Shown: positions 1-8,384, counted from the stretch's first letter. The stretch is 33,923 nucleotides of DNA from Oscillospiraceae bacterium (GCA_015063485.1 SVUA01000017.1:1-33923), one strand, 5' to 3'. The notes: generated by a model from the letters alone, not told the origin. Made by a program: numbers and translations.

Positions 1-2
1 AT

Positions 3-272
3 AATGAGATACACGACTGCGGACAGTGCGGTATCGTTGGAAATCTTGGCGGAGTATTCAGCCGCATCGAGCATAATCATATCCATCATATCGCGGGAAA
101 GCAGGAGTTTTGGGGACACGAGATAGCTCATATGCTTGAGATCGAGTGCGTAAAGGAATGTCAGCGTCGCGGTATCAAAGCACCCTGTTGGTCAAGCGCA
201 AATACCCCGGGCGGAGATGAAAAGAATGCGGCGTATCTTGAAAAATACAGTCCGAGAATTAAAATGCTATAA
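3..272 (+). CDS. C-terminal end of a right-handed beta-helix repeat protein (partial)
   Basis: An open frame runs in from the window edge and ends at TAA 270-272. The 89 visible residues contain NEIHDCGQCGIVGNLGG, then HNHIHHI, with the short N-x-I-H-x and G-I turns typical of parallel beta-helix coils in pectate lyase-like and polysaccharide-active proteins. The last ~40 residues (VKECQRRGIK ... YSPRIKML) look like a capping tail. The stop overlaps the ribosome binding site of the next gene, so this is probably the upstream member of the operon that runs to 2059. The fold call is by pattern only. Substrate and N-terminus, including any signal peptide, cannot be judged because the start is outside the window. 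Confidence 0.55.
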   Translation, partial: NEIHDCGQCGIVGNLGGVFSRIEHNHIHHIAGKQEFWGHEIAHMLEIECVKECQRRGIKAPCWSSANTPGGDEKNAAYLEKYSPRIKML

Positions 273-284
273 GGAGAAAAGGTA

Positions 285-980
285 ATGCAAAAAGGATTGA
301 ATCTATTATTAAAAAAATACTCTGTTGCGGCGAATGCGGTTCTGTCCGAAGACGGAAAGACCGTAACTGTTGACGGAACGCAGACTCCCGTTCTGCCTTG
401 GGAATCCGAGAGAAGATTTATTGAGCTTCGCAATCTCGTGGTGCTCGGCAGAGTAGGAAATATGTGTACCTATCGTATAGGACATGCGGCAAGAAAGGGA
501 ACAGACCTTTTCGAGCTTCTGGCGCGTGAGATAGGCATACTCGAATTTACAGTTGATTCAAGTGTAACGGAAATATTTGCTATTGCGGGAAATAACACAA
601 TGAACTGTATTGCCGAGACTAAAAATGGTTGCGTATGTACTATCGAGCTTGGCGCTACGCTTGAGGACAATGCTTCCGATATAGACAAGCATGAGATCAT
701 TACAGACAACGGCGTTGCCTGTGACCGAGTTGTCGACACACAAGTGCCTCAAAGCTCTGTTTACGTATTCGGCAAAAACGATAATGTCTACTGTGACACC
801 GATGCGGAGCTTTACGGCTATTCCGAGATCGAGATCAATACGATCAGAAACGCATTTGCTTTGGCTAAAGATGAGGCACTCAGAACTGCTGCAAAAGAAA
901 AGTACGCGCATATCGAGACAGTAGTTGAGTCGGCAAAGAGATCTGTCGCTACTCTTGAAAACGTTAAGGTAGGTGAATGA
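285..980 (+). CDS. Gfo/Idh/MocA C-terminal-domain-like protein without a Rossmann half
   Basis: This 231-residue protein starts at ATG 285 behind AAGGAG (271-276), which overlaps the previous stop, and its own stop is shared with the next start in an ATGA overlap; both point to translational coupling. There is no Gly-rich nucleotide-binding motif at the N-terminus. Residues ~60-125 (IGHAARKGTDLFELL, then VTEIFAIAG, then CVCTIELGATL) resemble the beta-sheet substrate domain of Gfo/Idh/MocA oxidoreductases, including a His near an Asp. The end (ALRTAAKEKY ... SAKRSVATLENVKV) resembles the usual C-terminal helix. The next gene is a full-length Gfo oxidoreductase, so this could be a partner or regulatory subunit. 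The family link is inference; a conserved unknown is the alternative. Confidence 0.5.
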   Translation: MQKGLNLLLKKYSVAANAVLSEDGKTVTVDGTQTPVLPWESERRFIELRNLVVLGRVGNMCTYRIGHAARKGTDLFELLAREIGILEFTVDSSVTEIFAIAGNNTMNCIAETKNGCVCTIELGATLEDNASDIDKHEIITDNGVACDRVVDTQVPQSSVYVFGKNDNVYCDTDAELYGYSEIEINTIRNAFALAKDEALRTAAKEKYAHIETVVESAKRSVATLENVKVGE

Positions 981-2059
981 TCATGAAAAGACTTAAGATA
1001 GCAATGATGAGCATGACCCACGGTCATACAAGAAAGTATTACGACGTTTTGAAAAACAACCCCAAGCTTGAGTGGATAGCAGTTTCCACCGCAAATGAAG
1101 AGGTTAAGGAAATATTCCTTAACAGTGTGCAGGGAATCCCCTGTTATGATTCCGACGAGGCGATGCTTGATGCGCATCCCGAGATAGAGGCGGTGGTCCT
1201 TGCGAGTGAGAACAGCGAGCATCTCCGTCAGGTACGCCTTTGCGCCGAGAGAAAGATAAACGTTCTTTCTATGAAGATCCCCTCCTTTGATATGAAAGAA
1301 TATGCCGAAATGGAAAAGCTCGTCAAAGAAAGCGGCATTACTTTCCAGATCGAGCTTGAGCTTCACTACAATCCCGTTGTTATGCGTATGAAGGAGCTTG
1401 TGAAGAGCAAGGCTGTCGGAGAGACAGATGCCTTTAATGCGACGAATATTACGCTTTCTCCCGTATGGGCATTTCCGTGGCAGGGCGTTCCCGAGAAGAG
1501 CTACGGCAAGCGTGTTCCTATAAAAGAAGGACACGAGAAGTTCCGCGGCGGTGCGCTTTGCGATCACCCGCACATCTTTGACCTTATCAGAGAGGTTACG
1601 GACAGCGACTTCGACGTGATCTTTGCAAAGGTCGCTCCGAATATGCGTCACGATATTGAGGAAGAAGATATGCTCGCGGTCGTTGGAAGAATGAAGAACG
1701 GAGTCATTTTCTCTCTCGACCCAAGCTGGTCAAGAGCTGAAAACAAGCTCAAAGTTCCGGGACCGGGGTGGGAGGTTTTCCCCAAGAGAATGGAGGTAAA
1801 CCTTGTTATCCACGGAAGCGAGGGCAGTATGCTGATTGACTGCTTTGGTCCTAACACCTATCACAACGGCTCTCCCGACAACAACTATACCGTGCAGTAC
1901 ACCTACTTTGACGAATGGGTCGGACTGATCGACGAGTTTGTTGACAACATCGACCAAAAGAGATTGCCGAAGATAAATCTTGAATGGCACAAGGATACTA
2001 TCAAGGCTATGAACGCTGTCTATGAAAGCATTTACACAGGTAAGGCTGTCAAGCTTTAA
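977..2059 (+). CDS. Gfo/Idh/MocA family oxidoreductase
   Basis: A 360-residue NAD(P)-dependent sugar or polyol dehydrogenase-like protein. ATG 977 overlaps the previous stop (ATGA); ATG 983, two codons on, is an equally possible start. The N-terminal segment MKRLKIAMMSMTHGH stands where the family normally has GxGxxG, so the dinucleotide loop is atypical. The usual EKP motif is replaced by MKIP, keeping the Lys. The substrate domain keeps GGALCDHPHIFDLIREV, with the His-Asp pair near residues 196-200, and a C-terminal ...VYESIYTGKAVKL helix. Neighbours are the C-domain-like protein upstream and, past a hairpin, a GH94 phosphorylase, which fits sugar catabolism. The substrate is unknown. Confidence 0.85.
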   Translation: MIMKRLKIAMMSMTHGHTRKYYDVLKNNPKLEWIAVSTANEEVKEIFLNSVQGIPCYDSDEAMLDAHPEIEAVVLASENSEHLRQVRLCAERKINVLSMKIPSFDMKEYAEMEKLVKESGITFQIELELHYNPVVMRMKELVKSKAVGETDAFNATNITLSPVWAFPWQGVPEKSYGKRVPIKEGHEKFRGGALCDHPHIFDLIREVTDSDFDVIFAKVAPNMRHDIEEEDMLAVVGRMKNGVIFSLDPSWSRAENKLKVPGPGWEVFPKRMEVNLVIHGSEGSMLIDCFGPNTYHNGSPDNNYTVQYTYFDEWVGLIDEFVDNIDQKRLPKINLEWHKDTIKAMNAVYESIYTGKAVKL

Positions 2060-2102
2060 GGCTGTTTTAATACACATATGACTGTTCATATATAATCAAA
2101 AT

Positions 2103-2140
2103 GACCAATCAAAGAAAAAAACACTTTGATTGGTCTGTTT
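2103..2140 (+). terminator. Hairpin between the Gfo operon and the GH94 gene
   Basis: A perfect 12-bp stem (GACCAATCAAAG 2103-2114 with CTTTGATTGGTC 2124-2135) has a 9-base A-rich loop and is followed by TGTTTT. It probably ends the upstream operon. A TATAAT at 2091-2096 has no good -35 partner; if it is a promoter, the hairpin would instead lie at the 5' end of the GH94 mRNA. Confidence 0.7.
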
Positions 2141-2158
2141 TAAAAAGGAGTTAACACG

Positions 2159-4444
2159 ATGAAAAATCCAAATGCAAAATACGGAATAAAGACCGAACAG
2201 TATGACGTTTCGTATGATGACTATATGAATTTTGAAAAGACCTTCGGAGAGTTTGGCAAGGACGGAAAAAGCTACACCGTGACCGATCGCAACACGCCGC
2301 GCCAATGGCTGAATTTTATGGTAAACGACCGTTTTGCGTCCGTTGCGGGAAACGATGGCTCGGGCTTTACCGCATTAAACTCGTTTTATCTGCGCATCAC
2401 AAAATACCATTCCTTTACAGACTATCTGCTACGTACTTTAAACGGAAGACGTGTTATCAAGCTTATTGACAAAGTGAGCGGAGAAGAATACGATCTTTTG
2501 AAGGACACTCAAAACATGAAATTCACCGTCAAGACGGGCTCTTCACTTTATGAGGGAGAGATAGGCGGCATTAAATTTTCGGTCGAGCTGTTTGTTCCAA
2601 ACAATGATACTTGCGAATGTTGGATAATAAAGCTGACGGGAGATAACAAGAAATACCGTCTTAGTGTTTCCGAGGATCTTGCGTTTATGAATCACAACAT
2701 TGGTGAAAAGGCTTCCGACGGAGATATGAACATGACTGCTCACAACGGATATATAATAGCCAATAGCGAAAAGGCTATGCCGAATCAGACTATCTATGCC
2801 GTATTCGGTATGGAGGGCTCTTTCCCGACCACAGAGAAATACAGTGAGTTTGGCATAAATAATAAGATATACGATTATACAACGGTAACACTCTCAAAAG
2901 AGGTCGCTTTGGGCAATGAGGAACAGATATTTTTGGTCGTCAGCGGTGCGGGGGCTGATAAAGAAGAAACAGAGGCTCTCTATCAAAAGTACATGTCACT
3001 TGAAAACGTATGTATGGAAAAAGAAGCGGTCGAGCAAAAGTGGGAGCGTATAATTGAGAGCAATAAATGCGAATTGCCCGACAAAAATCTTCAGCATTTC
3101 TTAAACGTCTGGCTTAAAAATCAAGTATATCTGACCATGCGATATAACCGCTTTAATCTGATCGGATACCGCGATATCATGCAGGATACATGGGGACATT
3201 TGTTGGTCGAGCCCGAAAGCATACGCCCATTCGTTTTGGGAGCTCTTTCAAAAATGTATCCGGATGGCAGATGCCCTCGACAATACGATCATTATACCGA
3301 TGAACTTGATAGACGTGATTTTATGGACTCTCCGTTGTGGATACCGATCACTGTGTGCGATTACATCAAGGAAACGGGCGATTTCTCTATCTTGAACGAA
3401 GAGATCGGTTATTATGATTCGGATAAAAAAGATACCGTTGCCGATCATATGCTTCTTTCTCTTGACTATCTGTATAATTCAAGAGGCAAAAACGGTTTGA
3501 TACTTATGCGCAGAGGTGATTGGCTTGACGGCTTGAACGGTATTGATCAATACGGCGAAGCTACGACCGTTTGGGGAACTATGGCGGCTTTCCACGTTCA
3601 GAATATGTTAGCGGAAATGTATCACGAGCTTGGAGAAACCGAGACCGAGAAAAAGCTGTTATCACGTTCCGCAGAATATAAAGAGATCGTAAATTCTGTC
3701 GCGTGGGACGGAAATTGGTACGTTTATGCATTTATTGATGACGAGCCTATTGGTTCTTCCAAGTGCCATGAAGGTAAAATATATCTGAATACGCAGTCAT
3801 GGGCTATCATGACGGGCATTTACGACGACGAGAAAAAGGTCGAAAAAATGTACCGTGCCATAGGAACTTATCTGATGACCCCATACGGTCCTCAGTTAAA
3901 TGCCCCCGCATATCAAAAGTACGGTGAAAAGTGCGGACGGTTGCAAACACAGCGTCCGGGAACGTTTGCGAACGGAGGTATCTACTTACACGCAACCTCC
4001 TTTATGGTAATGGCTCACTGTGCTTACGGCAAGTATGATGATGCCTTGGATCTTATGCAGAGAATACTTCCCAATCACCCCGATAACTGTGATACAAGAA
4101 GAACAAGCGAGCCTTACAGCGTGGGTAACGTTTATTACGGTTCAGAGCATTCCTGCCACGGAGAAAATTTGTATTCTTGGTTTTCCGCAACTCCTTCTTG
4201 GCTGATACACGACGGATTTGAAGGATTGCTCGGTGTAAAGGCAGATTACAAGGGACTTAAGATAACGCCTCATGAGATCGACGATTGGCAGGAATATTTT
4301 GTGAAAAAGACATTCCGCGGAACTACATATCGTATTACTTTCAGAAAAAGTACTGAAAAAGGAATTTATGTTGACGGTATCAAAAGCGATAGCAATAGCA
4401 TTTCCTCTACAAATAAAGAATGTAATGTTACGGTATTGTTTTGA
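2159..4444 (+). CDS. GH94-type glycoside phosphorylase (cellobiose/chitobiose phosphorylase-like)
   Basis: A 761-residue cytoplasmic protein starting at ATG 2159, 8 bases after GGAG (2147-2150). GH94 enzymes cleave beta-linked disaccharides with phosphate, giving a sugar-1-phosphate plus a free sugar. Layout fits the family: an N-terminal beta-sandwich (~30-280), a linker, then an (alpha/alpha)6 barrel from ~310. GYRDIMQDTWGH (Arg338, Asp339, Gln342, Asp343) matches the family's RD..QD site. GDWLDGLN (Asp454, Asp457) matches the GDWND motif, whose second Asp is the general acid; Leu replaces Asn. The C-terminal WFSATPSWLI ... LLGVKADYKGLKITP matches the closing barrel and phosphate-site region. 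It is somewhat shorter than typical cellobiose phosphorylases (~800). No signal peptide. The exact disaccharide cannot be told. Confidence 0.85.
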   Translation: MKNPNAKYGIKTEQYDVSYDDYMNFEKTFGEFGKDGKSYTVTDRNTPRQWLNFMVNDRFASVAGNDGSGFTALNSFYLRITKYHSFTDYLLRTLNGRRVIKLIDKVSGEEYDLLKDTQNMKFTVKTGSSLYEGEIGGIKFSVELFVPNNDTCECWIIKLTGDNKKYRLSVSEDLAFMNHNIGEKASDGDMNMTAHNGYIIANSEKAMPNQTIYAVFGMEGSFPTTEKYSEFGINNKIYDYTTVTLSKEVALGNEEQIFLVVSGAGADKEETEALYQKYMSLENVCMEKEAVEQKWERIIESNKCELPDKNLQHFLNVWLKNQVYLTMRYNRFNLIGYRDIMQDTWGHLLVEPESIRPFVLGALSKMYPDGRCPRQYDHYTDELDRRDFMDSPLWIPITVCDYIKETGDFSILNEEIGYYDSDKKDTVADHMLLSLDYLYNSRGKNGLILMRRGDWLDGLNGIDQYGEATTVWGTMAAFHVQNMLAEMYHELGETETEKKLLSRSAEYKEIVNSVAWDGNWYVYAFIDDEPIGSSKCHEGKIYLNTQSWAIMTGIYDDEKKVEKMYRAIGTYLMTPYGPQLNAPAYQKYGEKCGRLQTQRPGTFANGGIYLHATSFMVMAHCAYGKYDDALDLMQRILPNHPDNCDTRRTSEPYSVGNVYYGSEHSCHGENLYSWFSATPSWLIHDGFEGLLGVKADYKGLKITPHEIDDWQEYFVKKTFRGTTYRITFRKSTEKGIYVDGIKSDSNSISSTNKECNVTVLF

Positions 4445-4560
4445 TAATTGGCAGCAAGAGGATGTTTGAAAATTTGAAAAGATTATGGAATTATTAATTT
4501 ACTATTGTGGAGACGTGACATTAGCATGCCATCGGCATCTATTAAGGTCAGAACACACAG

Positions 4561-4594
4561 AAAAAAGCACATCTGTTTACAGATGTGCTTTTTT
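4561..4594. terminator. Strong bidirectional terminator after the GH94 gene
   Basis: A perfect inverted repeat of 16 bp: AAAAAAGCACATCTGT (4561-4576), then TT, then its complement (4579-4594), ending in TTTTTT. It works as a terminator in both directions. About 115 bases of unremarkable sequence lie between the GH94 stop and this hairpin, and the hairpin array begins directly after it. Confidence 0.85.
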
Positions 4595-4596
4595 CA

Positions 4597-4766
4597 GTTA
4601 TATTCGCCTACGGCGAGTTCTATTGCTTCGCAGTGATATTCGGCTTACGCCGAGTGATATTCGCTTCGCAAGTTTTGGAGGCGAATATAATATCACTGCG
4701 GAACGAAGTGGAGCAATATCACTTTTGCGAAGCAAAAATATCACGCTGACGAAGTCAGCATATCAC
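4597..4766. repeat. Hairpin array 1 with inverting spacer word GTGATAT / ATATCAC
   Basis: About 170 bases of short hairpins separated by a 7-base word. The left half has GTGATAT (4633-4639, 4654-4660, plus a degenerate copy near 4616). The right half has the complement ATATCAC (4690-4696, 4716-4722, 4738-4744, 4760-4766). Hairpins include CGCCTACGGCG (4605-4615), CGGCTTACGCCG (4641-4652), TTTTGC-GAA-GCAAAA (4723-4737) and GCTGAC-GAA-GTCAGC (4745-4759). The whole is therefore also a large imperfect palindrome. A 94-codon open frame through it is composed only of repeat and is not a gene. It has the same plan as the array at 33396-33560. Confidence 0.8.
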
Positions 4767-4773
4767 TAAACTC

Positions 4774-4802
4774 TTGACAACTTGCAATCTTTATGTTATA
4801 AT
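4774..4802 (+). promoter_or_regulatory. Consensus sigma-A promoter after hairpin array 1
   Basis: TTGACA (4774-4779), 17 bases, TATAAT (4797-4802): a perfect vegetative promoter starting 8 bases past the last array word. A second candidate follows, TTGCAG (4834-4839), 16 bases, TATAAT (4856-4861). Either would transcribe the interrupted small ORF at 4890. Confidence 0.85.
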
Positions 4803-4889
4803 AATCTCAACAAATAATTTTCAAAAACTTTTCTTGCAGTCTCGCTTTCTTTCGGTATAATGTGTTTACCACCCGAAAGGAGAACGAAA

Positions 4890-5081
4890 ATGCCAAATCT
4901 AAAACCATACTATCAAGTAAAGCTAACCCTTCTGCGATGCAAACTGTCTTTTCTCGAACCCCCCAAAAAAACCGAGGACGAGTAATATGCTTATGATATT
5001 ATCCAAAAGGCGTATGAGATCAACGAGAAAAAGATAGAAATGCTTGATTTTGATAATAATAAAAAGCTGTTAGAGGATTAA
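4890..5081 (+). pseudogene. Small ORF interrupted by one in-frame stop
   Basis: ATG 4890 follows AAAGGAG (4877-4883) and two good promoters. The frame reads 31 codons (MPNLKPYYQVKLTLLRCKLS ... TEDE) to TAA 4983-4985, then stays open for another 31 codons (YAYDIIQKAYEINEKK ... KLLED) to TAA 5079-5081. The second half has helical, lysine/glutamate-rich composition but no start near its beginning, so a single nonsense change in a ~63-residue protein is the simplest reading. The alternative is a genuine 31-residue protein followed by chance open frame. No family was recognised. It lies in the AT-rich patch next to hairpin array 1. Confidence 0.5.
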
Positions 5082-5131
5082 TTTAGGCGGCTTGATAGCA
5101 GACGAAAATTATAACGAAAGGCGGTGGATAT

Positions 5132-5503
5132 ATGGAAGATAATGTAGTTATGAGAATCATTTGCAATGAAACTAAAGCAAAGGATTTTCTTCGCCGTTTG
5201 TCAACACTTTGCGAAACTAACAATTTTCAATATACAGAAATTCAAAATGAGCCATATTGGAAAATAGAAGGTCGCAAAGAAATGTTAATAGAATTCGGCC
5301 CCGTTCCTGTATGGAATTATGGCAAATGGAGTGAAGTCTATAAATATTTATTTGAACAATATTTTACAATAGAATATGACACGGATGAAAATATTGATTT
5401 TTGTTATTATCCCTCTTTCGAAGATTCCGAATCATATTTTGTGATTTTCGGTATTCCGGCAAATTGTTTCTTTCCAAAGCCGTCAAAAAGCATTGTACAC
5501 TGA
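5132..5503 (+). CDS. Hypothetical protein, AT-rich orphan
   Basis: A 123-residue protein starting at ATG 5132, 3 bases after AAAGGCGGTGG (5118-5128). It is rich in aromatic and acidic residues (EPYWKIEGRKEMLIEFGP, VYKYLFEQYFTIEYD) and its alternating pattern suggests a small alpha/beta fold. There is no signal peptide, no membrane segment and no motif I recognise. Codons are mostly A/T-ending (gaa, aaa, aat), unlike the GC-richer housekeeping genes, which suits an acquired gene. It follows the interrupted small ORF and has its own terminator. Function unknown. Confidence 0.7.
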   Translation: MEDNVVMRIICNETKAKDFLRRLSTLCETNNFQYTEIQNEPYWKIEGRKEMLIEFGPVPVWNYGKWSEVYKYLFEQYFTIEYDTDENIDFCYYPSFEDSESYFVIFGIPANCFFPKPSKSIVH

Positions 5504-5534
5504 TGTCATCTAAAACGGTCACCAAACTGGGCGC

Positions 5535-5560
5535 AAAGGACGCGGGTAGGCGTCCTTTTT
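5535..5560 (+). terminator. Terminator after the orphan gene
   Basis: A 9-bp stem, AAAGGACGC (5535-5543) with GCGTCCTTT (5550-5558), loop GGGTAG, followed by further T residues to 5560. Confidence 0.85.
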
Positions 5561-5636
5561 GCATTCTCCCGTCACGTTTGAATATCTTATGGCATAATCT
5601 ATAACTACATTAAGAATTACAATGCGGAGGGAAGAT

Positions 5637-6146
5637 ATGTACTACAAAAGCAACGGTGGCAACGAAAAGGAATTTGATTCCTTACTTCGAAGATTGCCAC
5701 ACGCGGTAGCGATAGTTAAGGGAAGTGCAGAGTATAGCCAAATCAACGGGACGGTCAAATTCTATCAAGCGCGGAGCGGCGTTTTGGTGGCGGCGGATAT
5801 TCGCGGATTGCCTGTATCGGAGGGTATTTGCGATAGCAATATATTTGCGTTTCATATTCATGGAGGAATGTCGTGCACGGGTAACGACGACGATCCGTTT
5901 GCAAACGCGGGAACTCATTACGATCCTCTCTCTTGCCCACATCCTTATCACGCGGGAGATATGCCGCCCCTTTTTTCTGCGGACGGTCGGGCATTTCTCG
6001 CCTTTCTAACCAATCGTTTTACTGTGAATGAGATACTCTGCAAAACTGTTGTTATTCACGACCGCCCCGATGATTTTACAACACAGCCGTCGGGAAACGC
6101 GGGCAACAAGATAGCTTGCGGAGTCATTTCGCAAGTAAAGCGATGA
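5637..6146 (+). CDS. Superoxide dismutase [Cu-Zn] family protein, cytoplasmic
   Basis: A 169-residue protein in the SodC family, which turns superoxide into oxygen and hydrogen peroxide. The start at ATG 5637 is chosen because GGAGG (5626-5630) sits 6 bases before it; an in-frame ATG at 5622 would place that site inside the gene. Visible ligands: FHIHGG (His73, His75), GTHYDP (His94), HPYHAGD (His102, His105, Asp108) and VIHDRPDDF (His141), i.e. a complete copper and zinc set. Cys80 and Cys161 (IACGVIS) fit the conserved disulfide. TQPSGNAG near the C-terminus is the family signature. Unlike classical bacterial SodC there is no signal peptide, so it is probably cytoplasmic. It is convergent with hppA. 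Confidence 0.9.
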   Translation: MYYKSNGGNEKEFDSLLRRLPHAVAIVKGSAEYSQINGTVKFYQARSGVLVAADIRGLPVSEGICDSNIFAFHIHGGMSCTGNDDDPFANAGTHYDPLSCPHPYHAGDMPPLFSADGRAFLAFLTNRFTVNEILCKTVVIHDRPDDFTTQPSGNAGNKIACGVISQVKR

Positions 6147-6243
6147 TGGCGGAAAGAGGTTCGCATTCTTACACATATGTCCGTAGGGGCGCAGAGCATA
6201 CCAATTCTCGCCGCGAACGGAGTATTCGAGCGCCGAAATAAAT

Positions 6244-6276
6244 AAAATGACAGGATACACAGCTCCTGTCATTTTT
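6244..6276. terminator. Bidirectional terminator between sod and hppA
   Basis: A perfect 12-bp stem, AAAATGACAGGA (6244-6255) with TCCTGTCATTTT (6264-6275), 8-base loop. T runs on either strand serve both convergent genes. The ~95 bases before it (6147-6243) show no gene. Confidence 0.85.
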
Positions 6277-6299
6277 CTATATTATAGTTGATATTAAGA

Positions 6300-8384
6300 T
6301 CAAAGTATCGAGAAATTAACTACGACAGCCGCGAAAACTATGGAGACCATAGAAAGAAGCTTGATGAGAATGTTTATTGCGGGACCTGAGGTATCCTTGA
6401 AGGGATCTCCTACGGTGTCACCTACGACTGCTGCCTTGTGGCAATCCGAACCTTTTCCGCCATGAACGCCGCTCTCTATGTACTTCTTCGCGTTATCCCA
6501 AGCTCCGCCCGAATTCGACATGAATATCGCGAGGAGGAATCCCGATGCGGTAGCACCCGCAAGCATTCCGACAACTCCCGAGCAACCGAGAACTATACCT
6601 ACGATAACGGGAACTGCTACCGCAACGACGGTAGGAAGAACCATCTCACGCAGACTTGCCTTTGTGCAAAGGTCAACGCAGGTTGCGTAATCCGCGTCAG
6701 CCTTGCCGTCCATAAGACCCGTTATCTCCTTGAACTGACGGCGAACCTCTTTGACGACGCTCTGCGCCGCGCGTCCGACCGAGTTCATGGTGAGAGCCGC
6801 AAATACGAACGGGAGACATGCTCCGATAAAGAGACCGATAAGAACGGTGGGGTTGGTAATATTGAGGTTAGCTACCTTTTCTGCACCGCCTTCGATAGTG
6901 TTGACCTTGTCGATATAAGACGCCATAAGAGCAAGAGCTGTAAGTGCGGCAGAGCCTATTGCGAAGCCCTTACCCGTTGCCGCGGTGGTGTTGCCTAAAG
7001 AGTCAAGTGCGTCTGTGCGCTCTCTTACCTTTTCGTCAAGTCCCGCCATCTGCGCGATGCCGCCCGCGTTATCCGCAACGGGACCGTACGCGTCGGTAGC
7101 GAGAGTGATACCGAGAGTTGAAAGCATACCAACGGCAGCCAATGCAATACCGTAAAGACCTGCGGATGCGTTTGCCGCTCCGCCCGATACGAAGAAAGCG
7201 ACGAGGACGCATATAGAAACGATAACTATGGGAAGAAGAGTAGAAAGCATACCAACCGAAAGACCGCCGATTATAATTGTAGCTGTACCTGTCTCCGAAG
7301 TGGACGCAAGTTTTTTTGTCGGTTTGTAGCTATCGGAGGTATAATATTCAGTCGTAAGACCGATAAGTACGCCCGCGACAAGACCTGCGAGTATCGCGAA
7401 GTATATCGTCCAATTATCTTTTCCGAGAACGAAGTAAACGAGAGGGAATGCGACGAGCGCTATAACGATAGCGGAGAAATTGGTTCCGCGAGACAGAGCT
7501 CGAAGCAACTGCTTCTGCGTTGCGCCTTCTTTTGTTCTTACAAAGAAAGTTCCGAATACCGAGCAGATTATACCCACTGCGGCGAGGAGCATAGGAAGAG
7601 TCATAGCCGTTATGCTTCCGAATGCCGCAACACCCAGAGCGCAAGCGGAGATTATAGAGCCTACGTAGGACTCGTAAAGGTCAGCGCCCATTCCCGCAAC
7701 GTCTCCAACGTTGTCTCCGACGTTATCCGCGATAACCGCGGGGTTTCTGGGGTCGTCCTCGGGGATTCCCGCCTCGACCTTACCAACGAGGTCTGCGCCT
7801 ACGTCAGCAGCTTTTGTGAATATACCGCCTCCGACACGCGCAAAGAGAGCCATCGACGAAGCACCCATACCAAAGGTAAGCATAGCACCTGATATATCGG
7901 CAGTCGCAAGCTTGAATACGAACTTCAAAAGGAAGAACCATACGGAGATATCGAGAAGTCCAAGACCTACAACGGTAAAGCCCATAACGCTTCCAGCCGA
8001 AAAGGCAACTCGGAGTCCGCGGTTGAGTCCCTCTTGACAAGCATTTGCCGTTCTTGCGTTTGATGCGGTCGCTATCTTCATTCCAATGAATCCCGACATA
8101 GCAGAGAAGAAGCCACCCGTGAGGAAAGCGAACGGCACGAACGGAGAAAGAAACTTGAAAATAGCCATAACTCCAAGCACGACGAACATAACCGCAAAGA
8201 AAATAACTACTATCTTATACTGTCTTTTCAAAAAGGCGTTTGCGCCTTTTCTTATTGAGGAAGAGATCTTTTTCATAAGATCATTTCCCTCGGAAAATCT
8301 CATCACTTTTTTTGCTGTGAATACTGCGAAAAGTAACGCAATAACAGCAGCCGCAAAAGTAATTATTACGGATAACTTATCCAT
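6300..8384 (-). CDS. hppA: K+-dependent membrane-bound ion-pumping pyrophosphatase
   Basis: A 694-residue integral membrane protein that hydrolyses pyrophosphate and pumps Na+ and/or H+ outward. The start is ATG (complement of 8382-8384) with GGAGG 6 bases upstream; an in-frame TTG four codons earlier is not used because it overlaps that site. About 16 membrane segments are evident. The pyrophosphate site is [20 protein letters not shown] followed by [20 protein letters not shown] (~195-232). [10 protein letters not shown] carries Ala468 and Gly471 where K+-independent enzymes have Lys and Thr, so it should need K+. Glu in GADLYESY sits where Na+-pumping members place their gate residue; Na+ transport is therefore likely but inferred. 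A weak -10 (TATACT on the minus strand, 8402-8407) lies upstream. Confidence 0.95.
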   Translation of the reverse strand: MDKLSVIITFAAAVIALLFAVFTAKKVMRFSEGNDLMKKISSSIRKGANAFLKRQYKIVVIFFAVMFVVLGVMAIFKFLSPFVPFAFLTGGFFSAMSGFIGMKIATASNARTANACQEGLNRGLRVAFSAGSVMGFTVVGLGLLDISVWFFLLKFVFKLATADISGAMLTFGMGASSMALFARVGGGIFTKAADVGADLVGKVEAGIPEDDPRNPAVIADNVGDNVGDVAGMGADLYESYVGSIISACALGVAAFGSITAMTLPMLLAAVGIICSVFGTFFVRTKEGATQKQLLRALSRGTNFSAIVIALVAFPLVYFVLGKDNWTIYFAILAGLVAGVLIGLTTEYYTSDSYKPTKKLASTSETGTATIIIGGLSVGMLSTLLPIVIVSICVLVAFFVSGGAANASAGLYGIALAAVGMLSTLGITLATDAYGPVADNAGGIAQMAGLDEKVRERTDALDSLGNTTAATGKGFAIGSAALTALALMASYIDKVNTIEGGAEKVANLNITNPTVLIGLFIGACLPFVFAALTMNSVGRAAQSVVKEVRRQFKEITGLMDGKADADYATCVDLCTKASLREMVLPTVVAVAVPVIVGIVLGCSGVVGMLAGATASGFLLAIFMSNSGGAWDNAKKYIESGVHGGKGSDCHKAAVVGDTVGDPFKDTSGPAINILIKLLSMVSIVFAAVVVNFSIL

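Noticed and set aside
818-1651. Long minus-strand open frames opposite real genes (also opposite the GH106, LepA and RlmD genes)
   Set aside because: They mirror codon structure of strongly supported plus- or minus-strand genes, lack ribosome sites and have no recognisable motifs.
2091-2096. TATAAT as a GH94 promoter
   Set aside because: No acceptable -35 element at 16-18 bases; kept only as a remark under the hairpin.
4597-4766. CRISPR array
   Set aside because: The repeated unit is only 7 bases and inverts halfway, spacers are hairpins of unequal length, and no cas gene is present. The same applies to 33396-33560.
4485-4769. A 94-codon open frame across hairpin array 1
   Set aside because: It consists of translated array repeats (SDIR..., LLRS...) with no ribosome site; coding potential is an artefact of the repeat.
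6147-6243. Possible relic of a repeat (ACACATAT, GTAGGGGCGC) resembling parts of element B
   Set aside because: Similarity is limited to a few short words and neither shared end is present.
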